Shown one piece after another: positions 1-9,492 of a DNA stretch of 43,400 nt; position 1 is the first letter of the stretch, and every line of letters begins with the position of its first letter. Both the position numbers and the translations under genes were made by a program. The notes under the pieces are model-generated. The model had not been told where the DNA came from. It saw only the letters and a program-made list of their open reading frames with translations, and did no database searches. Source of the stretch: GCA-2862585 sp036340235 (lineage in GTDB: Bacteria; Bacteroidota; Bacteroidia; Flavobacteriales; UBA7312); NCBI GenBank assembly GCA_036340235.1, contig JAYYZE010000030.1:1-43400 (forward strand). Reading direction: 5' to 3'.

Positions 1-2010
1 TACCTCATCAGTACCTTGACAACCGTTGTCATCTTCAACCACCAAGTAATAACCACCAACAGGAACTTGAACAGAGGAGTCTGTACCAATGACTTGATTA
101 GTTCCAGACGTGAACCAAGTGTATGTGTAACCAGAAGTGATATTACCACCAGAAATAGACATTAAACTAACTTCTCCCGTACTATCGCCATAACAGACAA
201 CATCTTTTGATTGAGCAATTACTTGAATATTAGGAGCTGCTGAGCCAACCACAACAGTATCGGAAACCACACATCCTAAGGCATCTTTGACCCTTACATC
301 GTATAAACCTTGAACTAGGCTATTGTAAGAAAAAATCGAGGAATAGGTTTGACCTCCATCGATAGAATATGCTAGAGGCGGAATAGCTGTATTTTGAGGT
401 ATTATAACAATAGAACCATCATCATAACCTTGGCAAGTGACTGGATTAACACCAATTTGTAAATCAAAATCATTAGCTGTTGAGACAGGAATCTCGATAA
501 TACTACTGCAGCCCAAATCGTCAAAACCTGTAACAAAGTAAGTCACAGAAGAAAGAGCAGAAATCTCTACTGTAGAACCCGTATCAGAGGAAAGGTAAAT
601 ATTAGGTATCCATTGATAAGTTTCGGCACCAGCAACGCTTACATCTACTGGCAAACCACCACAAATATTTATGTCTTGGGGGGTGAAAGATAATGCTGGC
701 AAAGGTCGTTCCAAGACAGTAATATCAAATGTATCGGTACAGGCATTGTCATCTGTTACTACTAAATTGAAAATGTTTTCTTGACCAACTGTTATTGTTG
801 GATTACTGCCATAGATGCCCCAATCGTATGAAAATGGAGGAGTACCACTTTCGATAACTGGGTCAATTACCAAAGATGCATTTTCACAAAAATAAACTGT
901 ATCGGGAAAAAGTATATTTGGTACTGAGTCCGTGTAAACTCTTACTGAATCGGATTGAATTGTACAGCCAAAATCATCGGTGGTTTCAACCCAATAATAG
1001 CCCGGAGAAGCTACAATGCTGTTTGTCGTATCGCCAGTATTCCATAAGTAAGTGTAATCATCTGGGTTTTCAACATCAGCAGTCAGCGTAACAGGAACAC
1101 CACATTCTGAGTAGATATTAGGGGATTGAATGCCAAGACTATTAATGACATCAAGTTCAGGAGAAGAAAAACTACCTGCCTCTAACATTACAAATGAAGA
1201 AAGACCTGAATCAGATCCGTCAGCAATGGCTAGCTTAATATGATATAATGCACCACAGGTTACATTGGCTTCGGCAGTAAAAACAGTTGTATAGCCACTA
1301 ACATTGGTGTTTATCCCATTATCATCTCCTCCAAATTGATTGCTGACAAACAAATCTGAATTGTATTGGGCTTGAACTGAAGACACCGTAATAGGTAACA
1401 TTACCCCTAAGCTGTTGGCTTCAGTACTTGCAAAGGTGGCAATATTAATACTCCCATCAGGGAAAGCCGGCGGGCTTTCATATGGTCCAGTTATGCCAGG
1501 ACCAGAAATAAAAAATCCAAACACGTCATTGAATTCGGTATTTTCGTAAGCGAAATATTCTACAGACGCAAAGACATATTTGAATGATAAGAAAGAAGAT
1601 GCAGGTATAAAATCAAACTCTAAAATTGCAATGTCATTTACAGAAGAAACTTGAAAATTTTGACCAATCAATCCTGGAACAGAGTTTGCCAAGTCTAATA
1701 AATCAGGATCATTCACATTGTTAGGTGGAGCTCCACCACCAAAACCATTGGGAATAAGCTCATCAATGTCTCCCGTACATAGTACAATTCCACTATCTAT
1801 TCCAATGTTGGTGTTTAGACCATTGAAAAAACCAATTTGATCGGCCCCCCCTTGATACTGGTGATTCGTAGCAACAACGCCCTCCCCTAACAATATGCTA
1901 TCTACCAAAAATTCTGGTGTATCGAAGGGAGCAGCATTGTCAGTAGTGATTTGGGAAATTACCTGATTGAAAATAAATAAATTAAAAAGGAAAAAAAGTG
2001 AAAATCGCAT
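1..2010 (-). CDS. Choice-of-anchor L domain surface protein with PKD/SprB-like repeats (C-terminus outside window)
   Basis: Open on the minus strand from ATG at 2008-2010 to the left edge, giving 670 visible codons with no stop. It starts with a signal peptide (MRFSLFFLFNLFIFNQVISQ). Residues of roughly 25-290 match the choice-of-anchor L domain: a FVFASVEY-like segment (KYVFASVEYFAYENTEFNDV), then FGFFISGPGI, and it ends YHIKLAIADGSDSGL...LEAGSF. After that come Ig/PKD-type modules and, near the visible end, two SprB-like repeats (VTCQGYDDGSI and VVCYGDSTGEV, each followed by a Tyr/Gly-rich strand). Such proteins are exported by Sec and then T9SS and act as cell-surface or gliding adhesins; a C-terminal sorting domain is expected beyond the edge but is not seen. 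A TAATTTTG box lies 29 bases upstream. Family assignment is firm; the precise role is inferred. Confidence 0.85.
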   Translation of the reverse strand, partial: MRFSLFFLFNLFIFNQVISQITTDNAAPFDTPEFLVDSILLGEGVVATNHQYQGGADQIGFFNGLNTNIGIDSGIVLCTGDIDELIPNGFGGGAPPNNVNDPDLLDLANSVPGLIGQNFQVSSVNDIAILEFDFIPASSFLSFKYVFASVEYFAYENTEFNDVFGFFISGPGITGPYESPPAFPDGSINIATFASTEANSLGVMLPITVSSVQAQYNSDLFVSNQFGGDDNGINTNVSGYTTVFTAEANVTCGALYHIKLAIADGSDSGLSSFVMLEAGSFSSPELDVINSLGIQSPNIYSECGVPVTLTADVENPDDYTYLWNTGDTTNSIVASPGYYWVETTDDFGCTIQSDSVRVYTDSVPNILFPDTVYFCENASLVIDPVIESGTPPFSYDWGIYGSNPTITVGQENIFNLVVTDDNACTDTFDITVLERPLPALSFTPQDINICGGLPVDVSVAGAETYQWIPNIYLSSDTGSTVEISALSSVTYFVTGFDDLGCSSIIEIPVSTANDFDLQIGVNPVTCQGYDDGSIVIIPQNTAIPPLAYSIDGGQTYSSIFSYNSLVQGLYDVRVKDALGCVVSDTVVVGSAAPNIQVIAQSKDVVCYGDSTGEVSLMSISGGNITSGYTYTWFTSGTNQVIGTDSSVQVPVGGYYLVVEDDNGCQGTDEV

Positions 2011-2039
2011 AATTCAGTTGCTTTAATTTTGCTAATATA

Positions 2040-2047
2040 CAAAATTA
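2040..2047 (-). promoter_or_regulatory. Candidate -7 promoter element for the choice-of-anchor L gene
   Basis: On the minus strand the bases read TAATTTTG, a perfect match to the Bacteroidota -7 consensus TAnnTTTG, 29 bases before the ATG at 2010. No good TTG lies 19 bases upstream (that place is the stop codon of the ABC exporter gene), so the -33 half is weak. Confidence 0.4.
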
Positions 2048-2066
2048 TTACCAGATTATTTGAGGT

Positions 2067-3809
2067 TTAATGTTTAAATTGCAAATCAAGTAAGCGTTTG
2101 TATTTTTTATTAAGTTCGATCAACTCTTTGTGAGTCCCCTGCTCTACCAATTGTCCTTTTTCTAAAAGAATAATTTGAGTGGCATTTTGAATAGTTGATA
2201 AGCGATGAGCAATTACGATGGAAGTTCTTCCCTTTGTCAGTTTTTCTATTGAATTTTGAATTAACATTTCACTTTCACTATCGATGCTAGATGTGGCCTC
2301 ATCAAGCACCAGTATTTTTGGCTGACCTACATAAGCTCTCAAAAAAGAAACCAATTGTCTCTGCCCAAGAGAAAGTAAATTTCCCCTTTCCATGACGTTA
2401 TAATCATAGCCGTTTGGCAAGGACTGAATTAATTCTTCGACCTCGATATCTTTGGCATATTCTTGTACATCTTCAATTGAGATTGAACGATAAAGGGTGA
2501 TGTTATTGTAAATTGTATCAGAAAACAAAAATACATCTTGCAAAACAACAGCCACGTTTTCACGCAAGGAGTGTAAGTCGTATTTCTTATAATCTATTCC
2601 GTCAATTAATATTTGTCCTTTATTTATTTCATAGTTTCTTGTCAACAAATTGATAATAGTTGATTTGCCTGCTCCAGTGGCTCCAATTATTGCAAGTGTA
2701 TGACCAGCTTCTACTTTAAAACTGACGTCTTTTAGCACCCAATCTTGATCCTTGTAAGCAAACCAAACACCCTTAAACTCTATTACCCCTTGGCAATTAT
2801 CCAACTGACCAGCCCCATTATTTTCAATAGATTCATTAGTATCTAACACTTTTAATACTCGTTCAGAGGCTACCATACCCATCTGCAAGATGTTAAAGCG
2901 GTCGGCCAACTGACGAATGGGACGAAAGAGCATGTGTATGTACAGTATAAAAGCAATCAATTCTCCTAAAGTTATGGTATCCCCTTCTACTGCTTCGATG
3001 CCTCCCCACCAAATCATAATACCAATTGATACTGCCGATAAAATCTCGACTACAGGAAAGAAAATAGAATAGTACAGAATGGACTGAATATGGGCTTTTT
3101 TGTGCGCCTCATTGATGGCTTTAAACTTTTCAAACTCAATCGCTTGTCTATTAAAAAGCTGAACGATACTCATGCCAACAAGGTGTTCTTGAACAAAAGT
3201 ATTTAAAGCGGTTACCTGTTTTCTTACTTGTTGGAAAGCTATTTTTATTGACCTTTTGAACCAATAGGTTGCGATCAGCAGCAATGGAATAGAAGCCAGG
3301 CAAAAAAGGGTTAACTTCCAATCAGTTACAAACATCACTACTATAACTACCACCAGTTTTAAAATATCAGCTATGATAACTAGTAAACCTTGTGAAAAAA
3401 TATCGGCTATGGTTTCTATGTCTGAGACTACTCTAGTAACCAATGACCCAATGGGTGTTTTATCAAAATAACTTTGCTTGAAATGTAGGATTTTTTGATA
3501 GGTTTCCATTCGAATATCTTTGATTACTGTCTGACCCAATAAATTGGCCCAATAGGTGTAAAAATATTGCGCTATGCTTTCAACAACTAGTAAACTAACC
3601 AATAAAAATGAAATATGCAGTAACTTTTGCTGGTTAGGGATCAAAATAAAATTATCTAATGCATATTGGATAAGCATTGGCCTTGAAGGTGATAAAAACG
3701 CCAGTAAAATGGCAAAGGATGTCGTTAAATAAAAGAGTTTCTTGTAGGGATTAACATATCTAAATACCCTATTGAACAATTCAAAATCAAAGGTTTTATT
3801 GCTGGCCAT
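2067..3809 (-). CDS. ABC exporter, fused permease and ATPase (MsbA/multidrug type)
   Basis: A 580-residue half-transporter with an N-terminal six-helix membrane domain (about residues 15-310) and a C-terminal ATPase. Visible motifs are Walker A GATGAGKST near residue 375, the ABC signature LSLGQ near 481 (canonical LSGGQ with one change), Walker B ILVLDEATS near 499 and the H-loop IAHR near 533. It should work as a homodimer in the inner membrane exporting lipid or hydrophobic compounds; substrate cannot be read from sequence. The open frame extends upstream to a TTG at 3911, but I chose ATG 3809 (MASNKTFDFELFNRVFRYV), which matches the usual family N-terminus and overlaps the end of truA by only 14 bases, suggesting co-transcription with truA. 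Confidence 0.9.
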   Translation of the reverse strand: MASNKTFDFELFNRVFRYVNPYKKLFYLTTSFAILLAFLSPSRPMLIQYALDNFILIPNQQKLLHISFLLVSLLVVESIAQYFYTYWANLLGQTVIKDIRMETYQKILHFKQSYFDKTPIGSLVTRVVSDIETIADIFSQGLLVIIADILKLVVVIVVMFVTDWKLTLFCLASIPLLLIATYWFKRSIKIAFQQVRKQVTALNTFVQEHLVGMSIVQLFNRQAIEFEKFKAINEAHKKAHIQSILYYSIFFPVVEILSAVSIGIMIWWGGIEAVEGDTITLGELIAFILYIHMLFRPIRQLADRFNILQMGMVASERVLKVLDTNESIENNGAGQLDNCQGVIEFKGVWFAYKDQDWVLKDVSFKVEAGHTLAIIGATGAGKSTIINLLTRNYEINKGQILIDGIDYKKYDLHSLRENVAVVLQDVFLFSDTIYNNITLYRSISIEDVQEYAKDIEVEELIQSLPNGYDYNVMERGNLLSLGQRQLVSFLRAYVGQPKILVLDEATSSIDSESEMLIQNSIEKLTKGRTSIVIAHRLSTIQNATQIILLEKGQLVEQGTHKELIELNKKYKRLLDLQFKH

Positions 3810-4554
3810 CAAAGATTGTATTTGGATAACTAATTTTTGACAAATACAAGCCATGAGCTGGTACCGAGACACCCGCTTTTTTCCTGTTTTTACTTTCAAT
3901 GATTGAAACAAAATCGGTCAAAGATATTTTTTGCTCGCCAACAGCCACCAACGTACCAACAATTGCCCTAACCATGTTTCTAAGGAAACGATTGGCCTCA
4001 ATAGTAAACACTAACTGTTCATTTTCCTCTTTCCAGCAGGCATATTTCACCCGACAAATGTTGGTTTTAGTTTGCGTATGCAACTTGGAAAAAGAAGTAA
4101 AATCCTGAAACTTGGTTAGCAAACTGGCCGCCTCATTCATTAAGCTGACATTTAGTGACTGATAATAACGCCATGATTTATTTTTCAGAAAAGGGTTTTT
4201 GTAGAAATGAATGAAATAATTATATGTCCTAGAGATAGCATCAAAACGTGCATGGGCATCTTGGTGGACTTTAATCGATTTAGAAATGCTAATCTCATCT
4301 TCTAAGAATGAATTTAACTTGTGGGTCAAACTAACTACATCAATAGTAGTAACGGCATCAAAATGGGCAAACATTTGTTTGGCATGAACGCCCGTATCAG
4401 TCCTGCCAGCACCTACCACACTAATATCTTGTTTCAACACAGCGGAAAGAGCCATCTCTATTCTAGATTGTATAGTAGGCGAATTGGGCTGAATTTGCCA
4501 ACCATGATAGTTTGTACCATCATACATTAAATCCAAAAAAAAACGTTGCTTCAT
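3796..4554 (-). CDS. truA: tRNA pseudouridine(38-40) synthase TruA
   Basis: TruA converts uridines 38-40 of the tRNA anticodon arm to pseudouridine. The 252-residue product has the family signature GAGRTDTGVHA with the catalytic aspartate at about residue 53, and the N-terminal strand YDGTNYHGWQ. Length fits the family (about 245-270). An in-frame upstream start exists at 4587, but ATG 4554 (MKQRFFLDLMYDG) places the first strand as in homologues. Its 3' end overlaps the ABC exporter gene by 14 bases, so the two are probably one transcript. A clear promoter was not found upstream. Confidence 0.93.
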   Translation of the reverse strand: MKQRFFLDLMYDGTNYHGWQIQPNSPTIQSRIEMALSAVLKQDISVVGAGRTDTGVHAKQMFAHFDAVTTIDVVSLTHKLNSFLEDEISISKSIKVHQDAHARFDAISRTYNYFIHFYKNPFLKNKSWRYYQSLNVSLMNEAASLLTKFQDFTSFSKLHTQTKTNICRVKYACWKEENEQLVFTIEANRFLRNMVRAIVGTLVAVGEQKISLTDFVSIIESKNRKKAGVSVPAHGLYLSKISYPNTIFDGQQ

Positions 4555-4668
4555 AAGATGGTTGCTAAGATATTTAATTGCTCGCAAACAATGTGCTCTA
4601 AAATGCGCATATTTTTTTAGTCTTCTCGTACAATAGAAAAAAAAATACGTCGTTTAAGCTACCAAATT

Positions 4669-4698
4669 TTGAAATAAAAAATTCTGTCTATACTTTTG
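4669..4698 (+). promoter_or_regulatory. Promoter of the moxR-bat operon
   Basis: TTG at 4669-4671, exactly 19 bases, then TACTTTTG at 4691-4698: a full match to the Bacteroidota sigma-A pattern TTG-N19-TAnnTTTG. The moxR start codon follows 22 bases later. It is the only good promoter seen before the eight overlapping genes. Confidence 0.75.
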
Positions 4699-4720
4699 CA
4701 TAACTAAATTTAAAATAAAT

Positions 4721-5722
4721 ATGGAAACCGTTTCTAGTCCAGACATAAAAGAACTAAATGAAAAGATAAACAAAGAAAGTGCCTTCATTGACTTGTTGAT
4801 GATGGAAATGAATAAAGTCATCGTTGGACAAAAACACATGACTGAACGCCTACTTATTGGCCTTCTTTCCAATGGTCACATTTTGCTAGAAGGGGTCCCA
4901 GGGCTTGCCAAAACACTTGCTATCAACACATTAGCCAATACAATGGACGCTCATTTTAGCCGCATTCAGTTTACTCCTGATCTACTTCCTGCTGATGTAT
5001 TAGGCACTCAAATTTACAGCCCCAAAAATGAGCAGTTTTCAGTAAAAAAAGGACCCATATTTGCCAATTTCGTTTTAGCTGATGAAATCAATAGAGCGCC
5101 GGCAAAAGTTCAATCAGCATTACTGGAAGCCATGCAAGAAAGGCAAATTACAATAGGCGACGAAAGTTATAAACTGGAAGAACCATTTCTGGTATTAGCC
5201 ACTCAAAACCCCGTTGAACAAGAAGGCACCTATCCCCTTCCCGAAGCTCAAGTTGACAGGTTTATGCTCAAGGTAGTCATTGACTATCCTAAGAAAGATG
5301 AAGAAAAGCTAATCATTCGTCATAATCTAGCCAAATCCTTTCCCAAAGCTAATCAAATCCTGAAAACGAAAGACATCCTTTCAGCGCGCAAGCTTGTCAA
5401 AGAAGTTTACATGGACGAGAAAATTGAACAATACATTGTAGATATTGTCTTCGCCACACGCGATCCAGAACAATACGGTCTTTCAAAATTTAAAGACCTT
5501 ATCAGTTTTGGGGCCTCGCCACGAGCTAGTATAAGTCTTGCGCTAGCATCCAAAGCATACGCTTTTATCCAACGCAGAGGGTATGTCATCCCGGAAGATA
5601 TTCGTTCCATTTGTTTTGATGTACTTAGACATAGAATTGGCCTCTCCTATGAAGCCGAGGCCGAAAATATTTCCAGTGAAGACATCATAACTGAAATATT
5701 AAATACCGTAGAAATTCCATAA
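4721..5722 (+). CDS. moxR: MoxR-family AAA+ ATPase
   Basis: MoxR ATPases are chaperone-like AAA+ proteins that work with von Willebrand A (vWA) domain partners to mature or insert other proteins. Residues 58-65 are the Walker A motif GVPGLAKT, DE at 121-122 form Walker B (LADEINRAP), sensor 1 is ATQNP at 160-164 and an arginine-finger region QVDRF follows near 177-181. The 333-residue length is typical. It is the first gene of the operon, ends at the base before the DUF58 gene, and is led by a good promoter. Gene order moxR-DUF58-batABCDE is a known conserved Bacteroidota arrangement. The client protein is unknown. Confidence 0.93.
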   Translation: METVSSPDIKELNEKINKESAFIDLLMMEMNKVIVGQKHMTERLLIGLLSNGHILLEGVPGLAKTLAINTLANTMDAHFSRIQFTPDLLPADVLGTQIYSPKNEQFSVKKGPIFANFVLADEINRAPAKVQSALLEAMQERQITIGDESYKLEEPFLVLATQNPVEQEGTYPLPEAQVDRFMLKVVIDYPKKDEEKLIIRHNLAKSFPKANQILKTKDILSARKLVKEVYMDEKIEQYIVDIVFATRDPEQYGLSKFKDLISFGASPRASISLALASKAYAFIQRRGYVIPEDIRSICFDVLRHRIGLSYEAEAENISSEDIITEILNTVEIP

Positions 5723-6592
5723 ATGGAGACTAGCGAATTACTAAAAAAAGTTCGTAAAATAGAGCTCAAAACAAAGGGGCTGTCTAATCATATTTTTGCT
5801 GGCGAGTATCACACAGCATTTAAGGGAAGAGGGATGGCATTTAGTGAAGTCAGGGAATATCAGCCGGGCGATGATGTCAGAACCATTGACTGGAATGTCA
5901 CAGCACGATTCAACCTTCCTTTTGTTAAAGTGTTTGAAGAAGAAAGGGAACTCACCGTGATGCTTATCATCGACGTAAGTGGGTCCAAAGACTTTGGTAC
6001 GCAAAATCAATTTAAGCAAGAACTTGTCACTGAACTAGCCGCTGTATTGGCCTTTTCTGCAATTCAAAACAACGATAAAATTGGCGTTATTTTTTTCAGC
6101 GACAAGGTAGAAAAGTTCATCCCTCCCAAAAAAGGAAAATCACATATTTTAAGAATTATTAGAGAACTCATCGCCTTTGAGCCAGAAAATACAACTACCA
6201 AAATTGCAGAAGGACTTAGGTTTTTTAACAATGTGATCAAAAAACGATCCGTCTGTTTTGTCATTTCGGACTTCATGGACAGCGGCTACGATGCCCCTTT
6301 AAAAATTGCCAATAAAAAACACGACGTCATTGCTGTAAAGATAAATGATCCCAGAGAAGAAGAATTACCAAATATTGGATTAATTCAACTCAAAGATGCG
6401 GAAAGTGGCCAACTTAGATGGGTAGATACGTGCAATCCATTGGTTAGAAAAAGTTATCAATCTTTCTCTCGCAATATGTCACAACAAACCCAAAAACTGT
6501 TTAAAAATAGCGGAGTGGATACCATAGCACTGCAAACCGACCAAGATTATATAAAACCGCTGATACGATTTTTTAAAAAACGCAACAGATGA
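5723..6592 (+). CDS. DUF58 domain protein of the MoxR-Bat cluster
   Basis: A 289-residue protein with the DUF58 hallmark around residues 35-62 (GRGMAFSEVREYQPGDDVRT then IDWN) and a vWA-like fold beginning with DVSGS at 84-88, a MIDAS-type metal site. There is no signal peptide or membrane segment, so it should be cytoplasmic and act next to MoxR. Its ATG immediately follows the moxR stop codon and its end overlaps the next gene by 4 bases (ATGA). In the family, DUF58 proteins pair with MoxR ATPases; the biochemical role is not established. Confidence 0.9.
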   Translation: METSELLKKVRKIELKTKGLSNHIFAGEYHTAFKGRGMAFSEVREYQPGDDVRTIDWNVTARFNLPFVKVFEEERELTVMLIIDVSGSKDFGTQNQFKQELVTELAAVLAFSAIQNNDKIGVIFFSDKVEKFIPPKKGKSHILRIIRELIAFEPENTTTKIAEGLRFFNNVIKKRSVCFVISDFMDSGYDAPLKIANKKHDVIAVKINDPREEELPNIGLIQLKDAESGQLRWVDTCNPLVRKSYQSFSRNMSQQTQKLFKNSGVDTIALQTDQDYIKPLIRFFKKRNR

Positions 6593-7467
6593 AATTCTTG
6601 ATTAGCTTAGTTTTTATTCCATTCGTGTCACTATCACAAGTATTCGTTCATTCAGATACTGACAGCATCCTCATTGGCGATCAGTTTCAATTAGTTATTA
6701 GTGCTACCGAAAGTAGCGCACTACCAAGTTACAATGATTCCATTGGAGCTTTTGAAATTCTTTCAAAAAGTCACATCGACAGCACCGTCCAAAAAGACAG
6801 CACCCTATTTTCTCAAAAATACACCCTAACAGCATGGGAAAGTGGCACCTTCTACATCCCTTCTATGAACATGGGTGATGGTACCAACGATTCTACACCA
6901 ATAGTAGTAAGTGCTGTAGCTCTGCCTGATTCTGTAAGCCTAAATCAGATAGTGATAAAAGACATCAAAGGCCCAATCAACAGTCCGATTTCTTTTGATG
7001 AGCTTAAGCCCTATCTTGTTATTCTAATAATTTTAATAATTCTTGCCATAGTCATACGCAGGGTTTTAAAAAAACGCAAAGAAAAACCTATCGCACAACA
7101 ATTGGTAGAACAGATAGTGCCAGCTCACGAATTAGCAATCGACAAATTAGAAAAACTAAAGCTACAATCCCTTTGGCAAAAAGGTGAGTTTAAGCGATAT
7201 TATTCAGAGCTATCCGAAATTATAAGAAACTACATAGAAGATGGTCTGGGAACTCCAGCAATGGAAATCCCTACCAAAGACATCATAGAACAGTTGTACC
7301 GAAAAGGGATTGACACAAATGCATTGAAGATACTATTGACTAGGGCTGACTTGGCCAAGTTCGCCAAAGCCAAACCAATTGATATCGAAAACAAAGAGAG
7401 TTATGAAATTGCTTTAGACTTTGTACACAAAACGAAACCAACAGAACAAACTAATGATTTGGAATAA
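6589..7467 (+). CDS. Small membrane-anchored BatD-like protein, unnamed member of the Bat cluster
   Basis: A 292-residue protein that I do not recognise by name. It has a signal peptide (MKFLISLVFIPFVSLSQ), a periplasmic beta-rich domain to about residue 135, one membrane helix near 140-160 (VILIILIILAIVIRRVLKKR) and a Lys-rich cytoplasmic helical tail. This layout copies BatD (periplasmic domain, one helix, cytoplasmic helical domain) at half the size. Genes of this kind sit between DUF58 and batA in many Bacteroidota. It overlaps DUF58 by 4 bases and batA by 14, so it is surely in the operon. A role as membrane adaptor for the MoxR/vWA proteins is inference. Confidence 0.75.
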   Translation: MKFLISLVFIPFVSLSQVFVHSDTDSILIGDQFQLVISATESSALPSYNDSIGAFEILSKSHIDSTVQKDSTLFSQKYTLTAWESGTFYIPSMNMGDGTNDSTPIVVSAVALPDSVSLNQIVIKDIKGPINSPISFDELKPYLVILIILIILAIVIRRVLKKRKEKPIAQQLVEQIVPAHELAIDKLEKLKLQSLWQKGEFKRYYSELSEIIRNYIEDGLGTPAMEIPTKDIIEQLYRKGIDTNALKILLTRADLAKFAKAKPIDIENKESYEIALDFVHKTKPTEQTNDLE

Positions 7468-8455
7468 TTGGTCATATTATAACCCTGAGTTTTTGTATCT
7501 TCTGTTGCTATTACCGGCAATTTGGATATGGTACTTTATTTATAATAAGCGACAAATCGCTTCCCTACAATTATCGTCTACTGATGGTGTACCGACTACA
7601 AGCTGGAAAGCCATAGGCAGACATATTCCTTTTGTGTTACGCACCCTTGCCATTGGGCTTCTCATAGTGGCTTTCGCTAGGCCACAATCCACCCTATCGT
7701 GGGAAAACATGACTACTGAAGGCATAGACATTATCATCTCTATGGATATTTCTGGAAGTATGTTGGCACAGGACTTGAAACCCGATCGACTAGAAGCTTC
7801 CAAAAAAGTAGCTATGAACTTCATTTCAGGAAGGGCAAACGACAGGATTGGTTTGGTTATTTTTTCTGGAGAAAGTTTTACACAATGCCCTCTAACTACC
7901 GATCACAAAGTACTTCAAAACCTATTTACAGATGTAAAAAGTGGTATGGTAGAAGATGGTACAGCTATAGGGTCGGGACTCGCTACCTCTGTCAATCGAC
8001 TAAAAGAAAGTGAAGCCATCAGTAAAGTCATCATATTACTAACGGATGGCGTAAACAATCAAGGGTCAGTTGCTCCGCTTACTGCGGCAAAAATTGCTCA
8101 AAAATTTGGCATTAGAGTATATACCATTGGGGTGGGAACTGAGGGCTACGCCCCCTACCCTTTCAAAACACCATTTGGAACTACCGTTTACCAAGATGTG
8201 GAAGTACAAATTGACGAAAAAACGTTGCAAGACATTGCTTCAACAACCAATGGTAAGTACTTTAGAGCCAATTCCAACAAAGCACTAGAGGCCATCTATC
8301 AAGAAATTGACCAACTAGAGCGTTCAAAAATTGAAGTTAAGGAGTATCACAAAAAGAAAGAAGAGTTTTTTATCGTTGCTCTTGCAGCATTTGTATTGCT
8401 GATGATTGAATTCGTATTAAAACACAGTATTTTTAGAAGCATAACACAATGTTAA
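7454..8455 (+). CDS. batA: BatA, membrane vWA domain protein
   Basis: A 333-residue protein with two N-terminal membrane helices (about 12-30 and 58-76), then a vWA domain with the MIDAS signature DISGS at 98-102 and later LLTDGVNNQG, and a C-terminal helix near 310-328. Bat proteins were first linked to aerotolerance in Bacteroides; the vWA domain is a metal-dependent protein-binding module exposed at the membrane. I start at ATG 7454 (MIWNNWSYYNPEFLYLL), overlapping the previous gene by 14 bases; an in-frame upstream start at 7421 lies deep in that gene and adds only hydrophilic residues. It overlaps batB by 7 bases and is clearly a paralogue of it. Confidence 0.9.
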   Translation: MIWNNWSYYNPEFLYLLLLLPAIWIWYFIYNKRQIASLQLSSTDGVPTTSWKAIGRHIPFVLRTLAIGLLIVAFARPQSTLSWENMTTEGIDIIISMDISGSMLAQDLKPDRLEASKKVAMNFISGRANDRIGLVIFSGESFTQCPLTTDHKVLQNLFTDVKSGMVEDGTAIGSGLATSVNRLKESEAISKVIILLTDGVNNQGSVAPLTAAKIAQKFGIRVYTIGVGTEGYAPYPFKTPFGTTVYQDVEVQIDEKTLQDIASTTNGKYFRANSNKALEAIYQEIDQLERSKIEVKEYHKKKEEFFIVALAAFVLLMIEFVLKHSIFRSITQC

Positions 8456-9492
8456 AGTATGAACATAGCGAATACTTGTATTTATTGGTCATCGTTCCAG
8501 TAATAATACTACTGTTTATCCTAACCACAAGGTGGCAAAAAAAAGCCATCCAACTATTTGGGCAAACGGAGCTAATTCACAAACTAATGCCAATGGCATC
8601 TTTTGCTAAACAACGTATTAAATTCATCATCCTGTGCCTTTCATTCATTGTGTTAATCATAGGCATTGCCAACCCACAAATTGGCTCTAAAATGGAGGAG
8701 GTGAAACGAGAGGGCGTTGATTTAATGATTGCTATAGACTTATCAAACAGCATGTTGGCTGAAGATTTACAACCCAATCGCTTGATGCGAGCCAAACAAT
8801 CCATCTCCAACCTCATTGATCGACTGGATGGTGACAGAATAGGACTAATTGTATTTGCTGGAGACGCATATGTGCAATTACCAATTACCACTGACTATTC
8901 TGCAGCCAAATTGTTTCTTTCGACGATTAACACCAATATTATACCCACTCAAGGCACCGCCATTGGCAAAGCCATTGAACTTGCTATCAGAAGCTTTGAA
9001 ACGCAGGACAACGAACAAAACAAAGCCATCATCATCATCACAGATGGTGAAAACCATGAAGATGATGCCATAGAGAAAGCGCAAGAGGCACAATCACTAG
9101 GTATCTTTGTTCACACTATTGGCATGGGATCAGCAGATGGTGGCCCCATTCCTGTTAAAAACAAATACGGAAATGTTACAGACTACCGAAAAGATAAGCA
9201 AGGAAACACTATCATTACCAAGCTAAATGAAAGTATGTTGAAAGACATAGCTCAATCGGGAGGTGGCGCATATATACGAGCTAACTCAACTCAAAGTAGT
9301 TTGAAAACTCTTTTTGGCGAAATTAACAAAATGGAAAAAAAAGAAATAGGAACTAAAGTATTTACGGACTATAAAGACCGCTTTCAATGGTTTATTGGCA
9401 TTAGTATCATCCTATTAATTTTTGAAATTCTAATTTCAAACACCAAAAACAAATGGCGTCAAAAAATTAAATTATTTGAAGATAATGAATAA
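8449..9492 (+). CDS. batB: BatB, membrane vWA domain protein
   Basis: A 347-residue paralogue of BatA with the same plan: two N-terminal membrane helices, a vWA domain with MIDAS motif DLSNS at 97-101 followed by MLAEDLQPNRL (BatA has MLAQDLKPDRL at the same place), ITDGENH further on, and a C-terminal helix near 315-332. Tandem batA-batB is the normal order. The pair presumably forms a membrane complex with the TPR proteins BatC and BatE; this is inferred from family context. The 3' end overlaps batC by 8 bases. Confidence 0.9.
   Translation: MLKYEHSEYLYLLVIVPVIILLFILTTRWQKKAIQLFGQTELIHKLMPMASFAKQRIKFIILCLSFIVLIIGIANPQIGSKMEEVKREGVDLMIAIDLSNSMLAEDLQPNRLMRAKQSISNLIDRLDGDRIGLIVFAGDAYVQLPITTDYSAAKLFLSTINTNIIPTQGTAIGKAIELAIRSFETQDNEQNKAIIIITDGENHEDDAIEKAQEAQSLGIFVHTIGMGSADGGPIPVKNKYGNVTDYRKDKQGNTIITKLNESMLKDIAQSGGGAYIRANSTQSSLKTLFGEINKMEKKEIGTKVFTDYKDRFQWFIGISIILLIFEILISNTKNKWRQKIKLFEDNE

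Noticed and set aside
3810..3911. Upstream extension of the ABC exporter reading frame
   Set aside because: These codons lie inside truA, begin at a TTG and do not match the family N-terminus; ATG 3809 is better.
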